A DNA stretch of 8,712 nucleotides from an uncultured Bacilli bacterium (GCA_910585335.1 CAJUCU010000045.1:1-8712); one strand, 5' to 3'. Counted from the stretch's first letter, positions 1 to 6,826 are shown. Numbers and translations are program-made. The notes: generated by a model not told the origin, from the sequence alone.

Positions 1-2
1 GT

Positions 3-59
3 ATAGAAAATAGCAAAATATGGGAGTTTTTCTATATCATAAAGTATCTTCCTTTGTGA
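3..59 (+). CDS. Possible C-terminal end of a gene entering from the left
   Basis: One plus-strand frame stays open from the window edge to a TGA at 57-59 and gives 18 codons (IENSKIWEFFYIIKYLPL). A hairpin with a long T-tract follows at 93-123, as expected after a gene end. The piece is too short to assign a family, and an 18-codon open stretch in AT-rich DNA is easily chance. The other two plus frames hit stops at once. This is a weak call resting mainly on the terminator. Confidence 0.2.
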   Translation: MENSKIWEFFYIIKYLPL

Positions 60-86
60 TAACCATTTTACAGGAGTTATACTAAA

Positions 87-123
87 AAATATGTAGAATT
101 TTTTCTACTTTTTTATTTTTTTA
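87..123. terminator. Probable bidirectional intrinsic terminator
   Basis: A perfect inverted repeat GTAGAA-TTTT-TTCTAC occupies 93-108. On the plus strand it is followed by an almost uninterrupted T-tract to about 123. Read on the minus strand, the same stem is followed by ATATTTTTTAG, also a usable U-tract. It would end a plus-strand gene arriving from the left and also the minus-strand gene at 219-1058, so it fits a convergent gene junction. The stem is short and AT-rich, so its strength is uncertain. Confidence 0.45.
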
Positions 124-130
124 TAGATAC

Positions 131-156
131 AAAAACAGCCAATGCTATTTGCATTG
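131..156 (-). terminator. Candidate terminator of the anchored coiled-coil protein gene
   Basis: On the minus strand a six-base-pair stem CAATGC/GCATTG with a five-base loop (140-156 in plus coordinates) is followed by GGCTGTTTTT. It lies about 60 bases past the stop codon of the gene at 219-1058. The stem is short and the T-run starts four bases after it, so it is a modest candidate. The hairpin at 93-108 may be the real stop or a backup. Confidence 0.35.
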
Positions 157-218
157 ACCATTTTAATCAAATTATTCTTCTTTATATTCGCTCTTTGGAA
201 ACCATTCCAAACATCATC

Positions 219-1058
219 TTATTTTTCTTCACCTAAATTTTTCTGCAGTTCTTTCAAAGTCATTACAAACTCATTTGTTTTACGAATTTCATCATCAAAT
301 TTCTTAAGCGTTGCCGTATTTTCTAGTTCTAATTCTGTCTGCTTTTGAACAGAAGTTTTTCCCTCTATTCCATAAATCGGTGAGATAATTGGACTACTTT
401 TAAATGTATGGTTGGATTGATAAGGTTTTGCAGTTTCTGTTGTAACATCTCCTAAATTTAGAGAAGTTTGCATTATTTTTTCTTGTGGTTCTTCAGTAAG
501 CTCTGTTACCACTTCTACAGATTCCTTCTCTGTCTTTATTTCAGTTACTTCATTTTCCTTTAACAACTTAATACGTTCTTCTAAATCCTGCAAAGTAATC
601 GGTTCATTTCCCTCATCTTGATATTGCGTAATTTCATTTTTCTCATATAAGCTATTTCCTTTTTCTAATAACTCTTCTAAACTGATGATAGCATTTTCTT
701 CTTGTTCTGCTTCAAATTCTGTTAATTCAATATTTTGAACATTTTCTTCTGCCTTTTGCAATTCTTTTGTCAACTTCTCTAATTCTTTTTGCGCCGTTGT
801 TTGATCTGGTACTATGTTTTCATATTGAATTTCTTCCTGTTCTTTTGGTTCTATAATATTTGAAATCATTGCATCTGTCGCCGTATCTTTTATCTCTTCT
901 ACTAAACGATTTAATTCCATTGTATTATGCTTTTGATTTCTTTTTTCATAAGTTTTCTGTGCTATAAAAATCAATAGGCATAACACTGCACTAAAGAATG
1001 CAATTGCGTATACCATGATAATCTCCTCTGAAGTTAAAAAAGTTATTATATCAGACAT
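219..1058 (-). CDS. Membrane-anchored coiled-coil/disordered protein of unknown function
   Basis: The encoded protein has 279 residues; I do not recognise a named family. Residues 1-14 are a short lead, residues 15-33 (VYAIAFFSAVLCLLIFIA) form one membrane segment, and positive residues follow (K35, K39, R40, K43). This predicts an N-terminal anchor with the rest in the cytoplasm. Residues about 45-200 are very rich in Glu/Lys/Gln with heptad-like helical stretches (89-117, 125-140, 155-176). Residues 205-240 are less charged and contain SSPIISPIYG (221-230). A last helix covers about 241-276. The layout resembles scaffold or adaptor proteins of the envelope or division machinery, which is an inference. 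The start was placed at ATG 1058, nine bases inside a GTG at 1067, because that GTG overlaps the ribosome site AGAGGTG (1065-1071, 8 bases from the ATG). A second start at ATG 1016 is possible. The gene is divergent from the flippase. Confidence 0.8.
   Translation of the reverse strand: MSDIITFLTSEEIIMVYAIAFFSAVLCLLIFIAQKTYEKRNQKHNTMELNRLVEEIKDTATDAMISNIIEPKEQEEIQYENIVPDQTTAQKELEKLTKELQKAEENVQNIELTEFEAEQEENAIISLEELLEKGNSLYEKNEITQYQDEGNEPITLQDLEERIKLLKENEVTEIKTEKESVEVVTELTEEPQEKIMQTSLNLGDVTTETAKPYQSNHTFKSSPIISPIYGIEGKTSVQKQTELELENTATLKKFDDEIRKTNEFVMTLKELQKNLGEEK
1023..1029 (-). promoter_or_regulatory. Internal ribosome site for an alternative start at 1016
   Basis: On the minus strand AGAGGAG (1029 down to 1023) sits six bases before an in-frame ATG at 1016. 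That is better spacing and complementarity than the site chosen for the gene (AGAGGTG, 8 bases before ATG 1058). Use of this start would give a 265-residue protein that begins directly at the membrane segment. The residues between the two starts read as protein (TFLTSEEII), so the longer form is preferred, but both may be made. Confidence 0.4.
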
Positions 1059-1088
1059 ATTCTTCACCTCTACTACTCGTCTATTTTC

Positions 1089-1116
1089 AGTTTACCACAA
1101 ACTAGATTCCTCGCAA
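1089..1116 (-). promoter_or_regulatory. Candidate promoter of the anchored coiled-coil protein gene
   Basis: On the minus strand a -35-like TTGCGA (1116-1111) is separated by 16 bases from a -10-like TAAACT (1094-1089). The -10 is preceded by TGG, giving an extended -10. The -10 lies 30 bases before ATG 1058, leaving a short leader with the ribosome site. The hexamers match the housekeeping consensus only in part, so the extended -10 carries much of the argument. Confidence 0.4.
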
Positions 1117-1131
1117 ATACATAGAATCAAA

Positions 1132-1184
1132 TTTACATTTCCTTTTACAAAAATTTACACCGAACATTTTTACAATATTTTACA
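1132..1184 (+). repeat. Five TTTACA hexamers in the divergent intergenic region
   Basis: TTTACA occurs exactly at 1132, 1144, 1154, 1169 and 1179, with start-to-start steps of 12, 10, 15 and 10 bases, so several copies fall near one helical turn apart. They lie just upstream of the candidate minus-strand promoter (1089-1116) and about 140 bases before the flippase start. Direct hexamer repeats of TTHACA type with 4-6 base gaps are the known binding pattern of OmpR/PhoB-class regulators such as Bacillus PhoP. Whether these bind a regulator is inference, and AT-rich DNA makes TTTACA fairly common. Confidence 0.4.
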
Positions 1185-1323
1185 TAGGCTATTCTTATTC
1201 TTTTCTTATCTTCATCATAGCACAAATCTACCTCTTTGAACAAGTATTTTTATAATTTTTCTTTGGGTCAATATAAAATCATTTTCTTTTTCATATACTT
1301 TATTAATCAAGACAGGAGGTATT

Positions 1324-2610
1324 ATGAAAGGAAAATTTATTCAATCAACACTCATTTTACTTATTGGTGGATTTCTTACCAAACTCTTAGGAATGATTAT
1401 TAAAATTATTATGAGCCGATTAATTGGAACAGAAGGATTAGGACTTTATATGATGATTCTTCCTACCTTTTCCCTTTTTATTGGTCTTAGCCAATTTGGA
1501 ATGCCAATTGCTCTATCAAAGTTAATTGCAGAAGATACAAAAAATAATAAACGACTTTTTTTCTCTGTTGTTCCGATTACTATTTTTGTCAATTCTATTT
1601 TAATCGTGATGATATTCCTATTAGCTCCCATTCTTTCTAATCGACTACTACATAATCCTAGTAGCTATTATGGTATTTTAGCAATTGCTTTTGTCATTCC
1701 CTTTACTAGTATCTCTAGTATCTGTCGGAGTTATTTTTTTGGAAAAGAAAGAATGTTTCCTCATGTTATCTCTAATCTATTAGAAGATGTGGTTCGACTT
1801 TCTATTATGTTAATTGGAGTTCCTTATTTTGTCCGAATGGGCATTCAGTATGCTGTGTGTTTTATTATTTTATCCAATGTTATTAGTGAAGTTTTATCCA
1901 TACTTGTTCTTTTTTTATTCTTACCTCGGAATGTAAAAATTACAAGAAATGATTTGCGGCCTAGTAGAGTTTATATTAAAGAAAGCCTTTCGATTGGTAT
2001 TCCTAATACTACAGGGAGATTAATTGGTAGTATCGGCTATTTTTTAGAGCCCATTATCTTAAGTAGTGTTTTGCTTGCTTCTGGTTATACAACTTCATTT
2101 GTTACTACTGAGTATGGTATTTTATCTGGTTATGTGATGCCACTTTTACTTCTTCCCTCTTTTTTTACCATGGCAATATCCCAAGCACTTCTACCAGCAC
2201 TTTCTCGTGATTATGCCAAAAAAAGTTATGGCAGTGTTAAGCGAAAAATTAGACAAGCAATTACGTTTTCGTTAGGTTTAGGAATTCCTGTTACTATTCT
2301 TTTTATATTATTTCCTGAATTTTTCCTCCAATTTATGTATCATACAACAGAAGGGGCTACTTATATGAGAGTACTTGCACCTATTTGTCTTTTCCAATAT
2401 ATTCAGGCACCACTTTCTTCGGCACTAGATGCGATGGGACGAAGTCGTGATGTTATGGTTTCCTCTTTTCTTGGGATGATGATTCGAACTATTTTACTTT
2501 TTCTCGTTTCACTTTTAAAGATTGGACTATGGGGGTTAATTATCGCAATTGGTATCAATGTTGTCGTTGTTACTTTCCATAATGCTAAAAAAGTAAAAGA
2601 AGCACTTTAG
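1324..2610 (+). CDS. SpoVB/MurJ-like MOP-superfamily lipid-linked glycan flippase
   Basis: This is a 428-residue polytopic membrane protein of the MOP (multidrug/oligosaccharidyl-lipid/polysaccharide) exporter superfamily, SpoVB-like branch. Typical marks are the N-terminal TKLLGMIIKIIMSRLIGTEG (19-38), QFGMPIALSKLIA in helix 2 (57-69), RSYFFGKERM after helix 4 (135-144), QALLPALSRDYAK (287-299) and a late QAPLSSALDAMGRS segment (361-374). About twelve membrane helices can be drawn, near 8-28, 41-61, 82-104, 118-137, 152-171, 174-199, 232-253, 266-290, 312-335, 346-368, 378-397 and 399-417. Family members move lipid-linked cell-wall precursors or oligosaccharides across the cytoplasmic membrane; the substrate cannot be read here. 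SpoVB and MurJ usually have about 500 residues and 14 helices, so helices 13-14 appear absent. AGGAGG at 1314-1319 supports the start. The two-component genes follow after 110 bases. Confidence 0.88.
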   Translation: MKGKFIQSTLILLIGGFLTKLLGMIIKIIMSRLIGTEGLGLYMMILPTFSLFIGLSQFGMPIALSKLIAEDTKNNKRLFFSVVPITIFVNSILIVMIFLLAPILSNRLLHNPSSYYGILAIAFVIPFTSISSICRSYFFGKERMFPHVISNLLEDVVRLSIMLIGVPYFVRMGIQYAVCFIILSNVISEVLSILVLFLFLPRNVKITRNDLRPSRVYIKESLSIGIPNTTGRLIGSIGYFLEPIILSSVLLASGYTTSFVTTEYGILSGYVMPLLLLPSFFTMAISQALLPALSRDYAKKSYGSVKRKIRQAITFSLGLGIPVTILFILFPEFFLQFMYHTTEGATYMRVLAPICLFQYIQAPLSSALDAMGRSRDVMVSSFLGMMIRTILLFLVSLLKIGLWGLIIAIGINVVVVTFHNAKKVKEAL

Positions 2611-2669
2611 TTGTCTTAGTTACCTCATTCTTTACTACAGCTTTTTCAGATAGAAAATAAAACTTTCTT

Positions 2670-2699
2670 TTCACACAAATTACACACTTATTGTATAAT
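2670..2699 (+). promoter_or_regulatory. Promoter of the two-component operon
   Basis: TTCACA (2670-2675, one base off TTGACA) and a perfect TATAAT (2694-2699) are 18 bases apart. Transcription would start near 2706, about 15 bases before the regulator ATG at 2721, leaving a very short leader that holds only GGAGGG (2710-2715). The -35 region reads TTCACACAAATTACACAC, so two TT..ACA-like elements lie about ten bases apart. This could be a site for autoregulation by the encoded OmpR-type protein, which is inference. Confidence 0.6.
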
Positions 2700-2720
2700 A
2701 TTAATTACTGGAGGGATACT

Positions 2721-3389
2721 ATGAAAGTTTTAGTTGTAGATGATGAAAAACGAATTCAAGATGTTTTATATGAATACTGTAAAATAGAAAAGTTTGATGT
2801 CGATTTTGCCAATAACGGAGAAGAAGCACTAATCAAATTAAATCAACACCAATATGATATTATGGTCCTTGATATTATGATGCCAAAGATGGATGGCTTT
2901 GAAGTATTGAAACTGCTTCCTAAAGAAAAGAAAATTCCTACTATCGTTTTGTCAGCTAGAGATGATGAATATGATAAGTTACAAGGGTTTGACCTTGATA
3001 TTGACGATTATTTAACGAAACCTTTTTCACCAAAAGAATTAATCGCTAGAATGAAAGCGATTACCAAAAGAAATCAAGTGAAGCGAAAGACTAAATACAC
3101 TTATCAAACCTTGGAGATTGACTATGATGGTCATACTGTAAAAATAGATGGGAAACTAGTTAATTTAACACCAAAAGAATATGATGTTTTAGTCTATCTT
3201 ATCGATAATAAAAATATTGCTATTTCTCGTGAGCAATTACTATCTAAAATTTGGGGATATGACTTTTTTGGTGATGACCGAACAATTGATACTCATATTA
3301 AAATGTTGCGCAATAACTTAGGAAAATATCGAGACTTGATTGTTACAGTACGTGGTCTTGGATATAAATATAGTGATGAAGAAGAATAG
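2721..3389 (+). CDS. OmpR/PhoB-family DNA-binding response regulator
   Basis: This 222-residue regulator receives phosphate from the kinase encoded next and controls transcription. The receiver domain (about 1-115) has the acidic pair D7/D8, phosphoacceptor D51 in VLDIMMPKMDG, S79 at the Thr/Ser switch position, Y97 and invariant K100 in DDYLTKPF. A linker rich in Lys/Arg (116-126) leads to an OmpR-type winged helix (about 127-217) with LTPKEYDVLVYL (149-160), SREQLLSKIWG (169-179), the recognition helix DRTIDTHIKMLRNNL (186-200) and VRGLGYKY (210-217). Length is normal for the family. One oddity: the usual GAD before DY is replaced by DID (92-95 region). The ATG at 2721 follows GGAGGG; an upstream in-frame TTG at 2691 lies inside the promoter and is rejected. 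Its stop overlaps the kinase start. Confidence 0.93.
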   Translation: MKVLVVDDEKRIQDVLYEYCKIEKFDVDFANNGEEALIKLNQHQYDIMVLDIMMPKMDGFEVLKLLPKEKKIPTIVLSARDDEYDKLQGFDLDIDDYLTKPFSPKELIARMKAITKRNQVKRKTKYTYQTLEIDYDGHTVKIDGKLVNLTPKEYDVLVYLIDNKNIAISREQLLSKIWGYDFFGDDRTIDTHIKMLRNNLGKYRDLIVTVRGLGYKYSDEEE

Positions 3390-4764
3390 TTTAAGAATAG
3401 AGATTTGGAAGTATCTAGCTCTATTTTCTCTTTTTATTTTAATTTTTCTTTGGGTGTTTCAAGTCTTATTTTTAAATTCTTATTATGAATGGGTAAAGAC
3501 CCGAGAAATTAAACAAGTTGCGTATACATTAAAAAGAAATAAGAATTCTAAAGATCTAAATCAAATTATAGATAACCTGTCCTACGAGAAAAGTATTTGT
3601 ATTGAGATTACAGATGCCAATATGAATTATTTATCTACCTCTTCTATTGTTAGTCGAGGATGTTTTATGGAAAATAAATATCATAGTGCCTATCAAAGTG
3701 ATTTTATTTTAAGTGGTAAAAAACGTCAAACCTATGAACTTATGAATCCAAGGTTTCATAATAAAACTTTAAGTTATGCTATTCAATTAGATGATGAACG
3801 CTATGCTTTCATTAACACTTCGCTTGACCCAATGGACTCTACTGCAAATATTTTAAAAAATCAACTCATCTATGTTTCTATCATTGTACTTGCCCTATCT
3901 TTTTTCAGTGCTTATTTTATTTCTAAACGTATTTCCAATCCTATCGTCAAAATCAATGATGTTGCCAAAAAGTTAGCTGGCGGAAAATACGATGTTTCTT
4001 TTCAGGTAGATGAAGATATTGAAGAAATCAATGAACTTGTCAGTACTCTCAATTATACAAAAGAAGAGCTCTCTAAAACAGAAAGCCTCCGTCGCGATCT
4101 CATGGCCAATGTTTCCCATGATTTAAAAACCCCTCTTACTATGATTAAGGCTTATGCCGAAATGACTCGTGATTTGAATCCAGATCAAGAAAAAAGAGAG
4201 GAAAATATGAATATTATCACGGATGAAGTAGATCGACTTACCCTCTTAGTAAACGATATTTTAGAACTTTCCAAAATGCAGTCAAAGGTAGAAGTATTAA
4301 AACTTGAAGAATTTGACTTAGTAGAACTCATTCATAATATTTTAAAGAAATTTGAAATTTTAACAGAACAAGAGCATTACCATTTTATTTTTACACAACA
4401 AGAAAAAATTATGATTCAAGCAGATAAGAAAAAAATGGAACAAGTGATTTATAACCTTTTCAATAATGCGATTCACTATACTGGAAATGATAAAACTATT
4501 ACTGTTGAGTTAGAGCGTCATCATGATACGATTATGGTAAAAGTCATTGATACTGGTAATGGAATCAATCCTAAAGATCTCCCTTATATTTGGGATAAAT
4601 ATTATAAAGATAGTAAGAAACATAAACGTGATAGTATTGGCACTGGACTGGGACTTTCTATTGTTAAAAATATTTTGAAACTACATCATTTTGAATATGG
4701 TGTTAAATCAGAAAAAAAGAAAGGAACTACTTTTTACTTTATAGTTCCTCTTTCCAAAAAATAG
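3376..4764 (+). CDS. Membrane sensor histidine kinase, partner of the upstream regulator
   Basis: This 462-residue kinase senses a signal at the membrane and phosphorylates the adjacent regulator. Segments in order: first membrane helix about 12-34, an extracellular domain of about 125 residues (36-162) with no recognised fold, second helix about 164-184, HAMP (185-236), and a HisKA dimerisation domain with VSHDLKTP (phosphorylated H248). The HATPase domain follows, with N-box QVIYNLFNNA (356-365), G1 DTGNG (392-396), PYIWDKYY (403-410) and G2 GTGLGLS (422-428). All catalytic motifs are intact. The start at 3376 lies inside the regulator gene, a 14-base overlap with no clear ribosome site, so translational coupling is likely. 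An upstream ATG at 3340 would add 12 non-membrane residues deep in the regulator frame and is less likely. The stop lies within a terminator hairpin. Two extracellular cysteines (C75, C96) might pair. Confidence 0.92.
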   Translation: MKKNSLRIEIWKYLALFSLFILIFLWVFQVLFLNSYYEWVKTREIKQVAYTLKRNKNSKDLNQIIDNLSYEKSICIEITDANMNYLSTSSIVSRGCFMENKYHSAYQSDFILSGKKRQTYELMNPRFHNKTLSYAIQLDDERYAFINTSLDPMDSTANILKNQLIYVSIIVLALSFFSAYFISKRISNPIVKINDVAKKLAGGKYDVSFQVDEDIEEINELVSTLNYTKEELSKTESLRRDLMANVSHDLKTPLTMIKAYAEMTRDLNPDQEKREENMNIITDEVDRLTLLVNDILELSKMQSKVEVLKLEEFDLVELIHNILKKFEILTEQEHYHFIFTQQEKIMIQADKKKMEQVIYNLFNNAIHYTGNDKTITVELERHHDTIMVKVIDTGNGINPKDLPYIWDKYYKDSKKHKRDSIGTGLGLSIVKNILKLHHFEYGVKSEKKKGTTFYFIVPLSKK

Positions 4765-4782
4765 AGCATATGCTCTTTTTTA
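4756..4782. terminator. Bidirectional terminator shared by the kinase and helD genes
   Basis: A perfect 14-base palindrome AGAGCATATGCTCT (4763-4776) is flanked by AAAAAA on the left and TTTTT on the right. Each strand therefore reads a hairpin (AGAGC stem, ATAT loop) followed by a U-tract. It overlaps the kinase stop codon (4762-4764) and ends two bases into the helD stop (4780-4782). Only 15 bases separate the converging genes. The stem is short, so efficiency is uncertain. Confidence 0.6.
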
Positions 4783-6810
4783 GTTATATATACAAAGTTC
4801 ATGTTGACATCTAGTACATGCTACATATAAAAGATTTCTTTCATTATTACGGTAAGAGTTTTTTCTATCATTATAAATAATGACACTATCAAATTCCAAA
4901 CCTTTTGCCGTGTATGCTGGAATAATAATCAACTCTTTTTTAAACTTCTCTGAGTTTTCATCTACTAAAGAAATACTAATTTCATCCTTAATTAATTCAT
5001 AAATCTTTTCAGCTTCTCTTTTGTCTTTGGTAATAATTGCTGTACTACGATATTCTTCTTGTAATCTTCTAACATCATCAATCATACTTCTACGTAAATC
5101 TTCAATTTCCTTTCGAATGATGACAGGTTTATTATTATCTTTACGAATTGCATTGACATGTTGTAGATTTAAGATCTTGTTGGTATAATTTATAATTTCT
5201 GGAGAGGAACGATATGTTTTTAGTAGTTCAATATACTTCGTCTCGCCTCTAAATATCTCTTTTAAATCTTCTAGAGAATGATAGGAATAATAAGGATTGA
5301 TATTTTGATTAATATCTCCTAAAACTGTAAATTCTGCTTTTTTAAATATTTCATTAATAATGATATATTGTAGTTTATTATAATCTTGGGCTTCATCAAT
5401 TACTACTTGTTTAATACTTCCTTCATATAAAAAGCCTTCTAGTTTTCCTTTTATGTAGGTAAAAAGAAGAGAGTCTTCGTAATTTATGATATCTTTATTC
5501 ACAAATTTCTTTACTTTATTATCATCTAAAGGAAGACGACAGAATTCACTTTGCCAGAACATCTTATATATTTCTTTATAATCTTTTTTAAAGTTGGCAT
5601 TTTCTCTTAACAACTTGGCGAAAGTGCGCACTTTTTTACTGCTGCCTTTATAAAAGTTTTCAGATAGTTTTTTAGCAATTTCATCCATTCTTTCAAATAG
5701 AGGAAGACGGTCATATTTATGATGAAGAAGCTCATTTACTTCTTCTTTATCGACGCGATGAATCTCTCCTTCTGTAAAGCTGTTTTCTATCTTACAGCCT
5801 TTTATATAATCATCTAAGAAAGCATCCATATCTTCTATAATTTCATCACTTTGTTTATATTCTACTAGTTCTGGATCTGTTTCTTCATATGTATAATAGC
5901 GAGAGACAAAGTCGGTATAGTTTTCTACTCCTTTGTACTCTTTTAGATAAAACGATAAATAATCGTTAAATGTAGTTTGTAAAGTATTCGTCTCCCCTAG
6001 TGATGGTAATACATCAGAGATATACTCCGTAAAAATATTATTAGGAGAGAATATCAAGACATTATTACTATTTAGTCTTTCTAAACGATATAATAGAAAG
6101 GCGATTCGGTGAAGTGCCACTGTTGTTTTACCGCTGCCAGCAATCCCTTGAACAATCAAATTATCATCTTCTAAATTTCTAATTACTCTATTTTGTTCTT
6201 GTTGAATTGTGTTTACTACATTTTTCATTTTTTCACTAGACTCCGTTGCTAAAACTTCCTGTAATACTTCATCATCGATATTTAGCGAATTATCAAAGAC
6301 TCCAGTTAGTGACCTTCCTTCAATTTTGTACTGTCTTTTTCGTTTTAATTCTCCTTTGAAGATACCACCTGGCGCCTTATATTCACAAGGACCTGTTTCG
6401 TAGTCATAAAAAAGGCTACAAATAGGACTGCGCCAATCATACAATATATTATTTAAGTTCGTATCTTTTAAATAGGTTAATGAAAGATAGATATTAGAGA
6501 TTTCACCATCATCATCTTTAAAGACGATGGAAGCAAAGTAAGGCTTATCTTTGATTTGGCAAAGTTTATGAAAGTATTCTTCTTTCTTTTTCGCTTTGAC
6601 TTCTTCATCTCTTGTCACATTTTTTACTTGACTTATTTCACCATCATCAAAACTACCTGCATTCTCCCACATCATTTTTTTAAATTCACATAGTTCTTCT
6701 TCACTACCCGATACTTCTTTTTTTAATCCTTCTAAAGTTTCTCCTAATAAGGAACCTACTTTTTGTAGGATTTTCTTTTCTTTTTGTAGTTCTTCATTAC
6801 TCACTGCCAT
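4780..6810 (-). CDS. helD: HelD-like superfamily 1 ATPase, RNA polymerase recycling factor
   Basis: HelD proteins bind RNA polymerase and use ATP to strip it from DNA and RNA, releasing stalled enzyme. This copy has 676 residues. An N-terminal charged helical arm (about 1-90) carries an acidic turn FDDGE near 54-58. A HelD-specific block follows, with ILYDWRSPICSLFYDY (122-137), GPCEYKAPGG (140-149) and KRKRQY (156-161). Helicase motifs are Q-type IQQEQNRVIR (202-211), Walker A GIAGSGKTT (222-230), motif II VVIDEAQDY (469-477), motif III VLGDINQNIN (496-505), motif IV LKTYRSSPEI (530-539), motif V PAYTAKGLEFDSV (631-643) and motif VI NLLYVACTR (659-667). The region 275-465 between them is family-specific. 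It is about 100 residues shorter than Bacillus subtilis HelD, yet every motor motif is present. AGAGG (6822-6826), right after the mutase stop, serves the start. A UvrD-type DNA helicase is less likely because of the DWRSP block. Confidence 0.9.
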   Translation of the reverse strand: MAVSNEELQKEKKILQKVGSLLGETLEGLKKEVSGSEEELCEFKKMMWENAGSFDDGEISQVKNVTRDEEVKAKKKEEYFHKLCQIKDKPYFASIVFKDDDGEISNIYLSLTYLKDTNLNNILYDWRSPICSLFYDYETGPCEYKAPGGIFKGELKRKRQYKIEGRSLTGVFDNSLNIDDEVLQEVLATESSEKMKNVVNTIQQEQNRVIRNLEDDNLIVQGIAGSGKTTVALHRIAFLLYRLERLNSNNVLIFSPNNIFTEYISDVLPSLGETNTLQTTFNDYLSFYLKEYKGVENYTDFVSRYYTYEETDPELVEYKQSDEIIEDMDAFLDDYIKGCKIENSFTEGEIHRVDKEEVNELLHHKYDRLPLFERMDEIAKKLSENFYKGSSKKVRTFAKLLRENANFKKDYKEIYKMFWQSEFCRLPLDDNKVKKFVNKDIINYEDSLLFTYIKGKLEGFLYEGSIKQVVIDEAQDYNKLQYIIINEIFKKAEFTVLGDINQNINPYYSYHSLEDLKEIFRGETKYIELLKTYRSSPEIINYTNKILNLQHVNAIRKDNNKPVIIRKEIEDLRRSMIDDVRRLQEEYRSTAIITKDKREAEKIYELIKDEISISLVDENSEKFKKELIIIPAYTAKGLEFDSVIIYNDRKNSYRNNERNLLYVACTRCQHELCIYN

Positions 6811-6826
6811 ATAAATTCTAACCTCT

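Noticed and set aside
1015..1239. Open frame of 74 codons on the plus strand
   Set aside because: It overlaps the start of the minus-strand anchored protein and its promoter, has no ribosome site and has low-complexity Phe/Ser/His composition. It is a chance frame.
1236..1277. Promoter for the flippase gene (TTGAAC 1236, TATAAT 1251, TATAAA 1272)
   Set aside because: A perfect TATAAT is present but no -35-like hexamer is 16-18 bases away, and TTGAAC is only 9 bases upstream. I cannot support a specific promoter here.
1734..1740. Seven-T run inside the flippase gene as a phase-variation tract
   Set aside because: Runs of this length are ordinary in DNA this AT-rich, the frame is intact, and nothing else points to slippage.
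2691..2720. Upstream in-frame TTG extending the response regulator by 10 residues
   Set aside because: The TTG lies in the -10 region of the promoter; ATG 2721 has GGAGGG at proper distance and begins exactly at the receiver fold.
3340..3375. Upstream ATG for the sensor kinase
   Set aside because: It would overlap the regulator by 50 bases and add 12 residues outside the first membrane helix. ATG 3376, a 14-base overlap, is the usual coupled arrangement.
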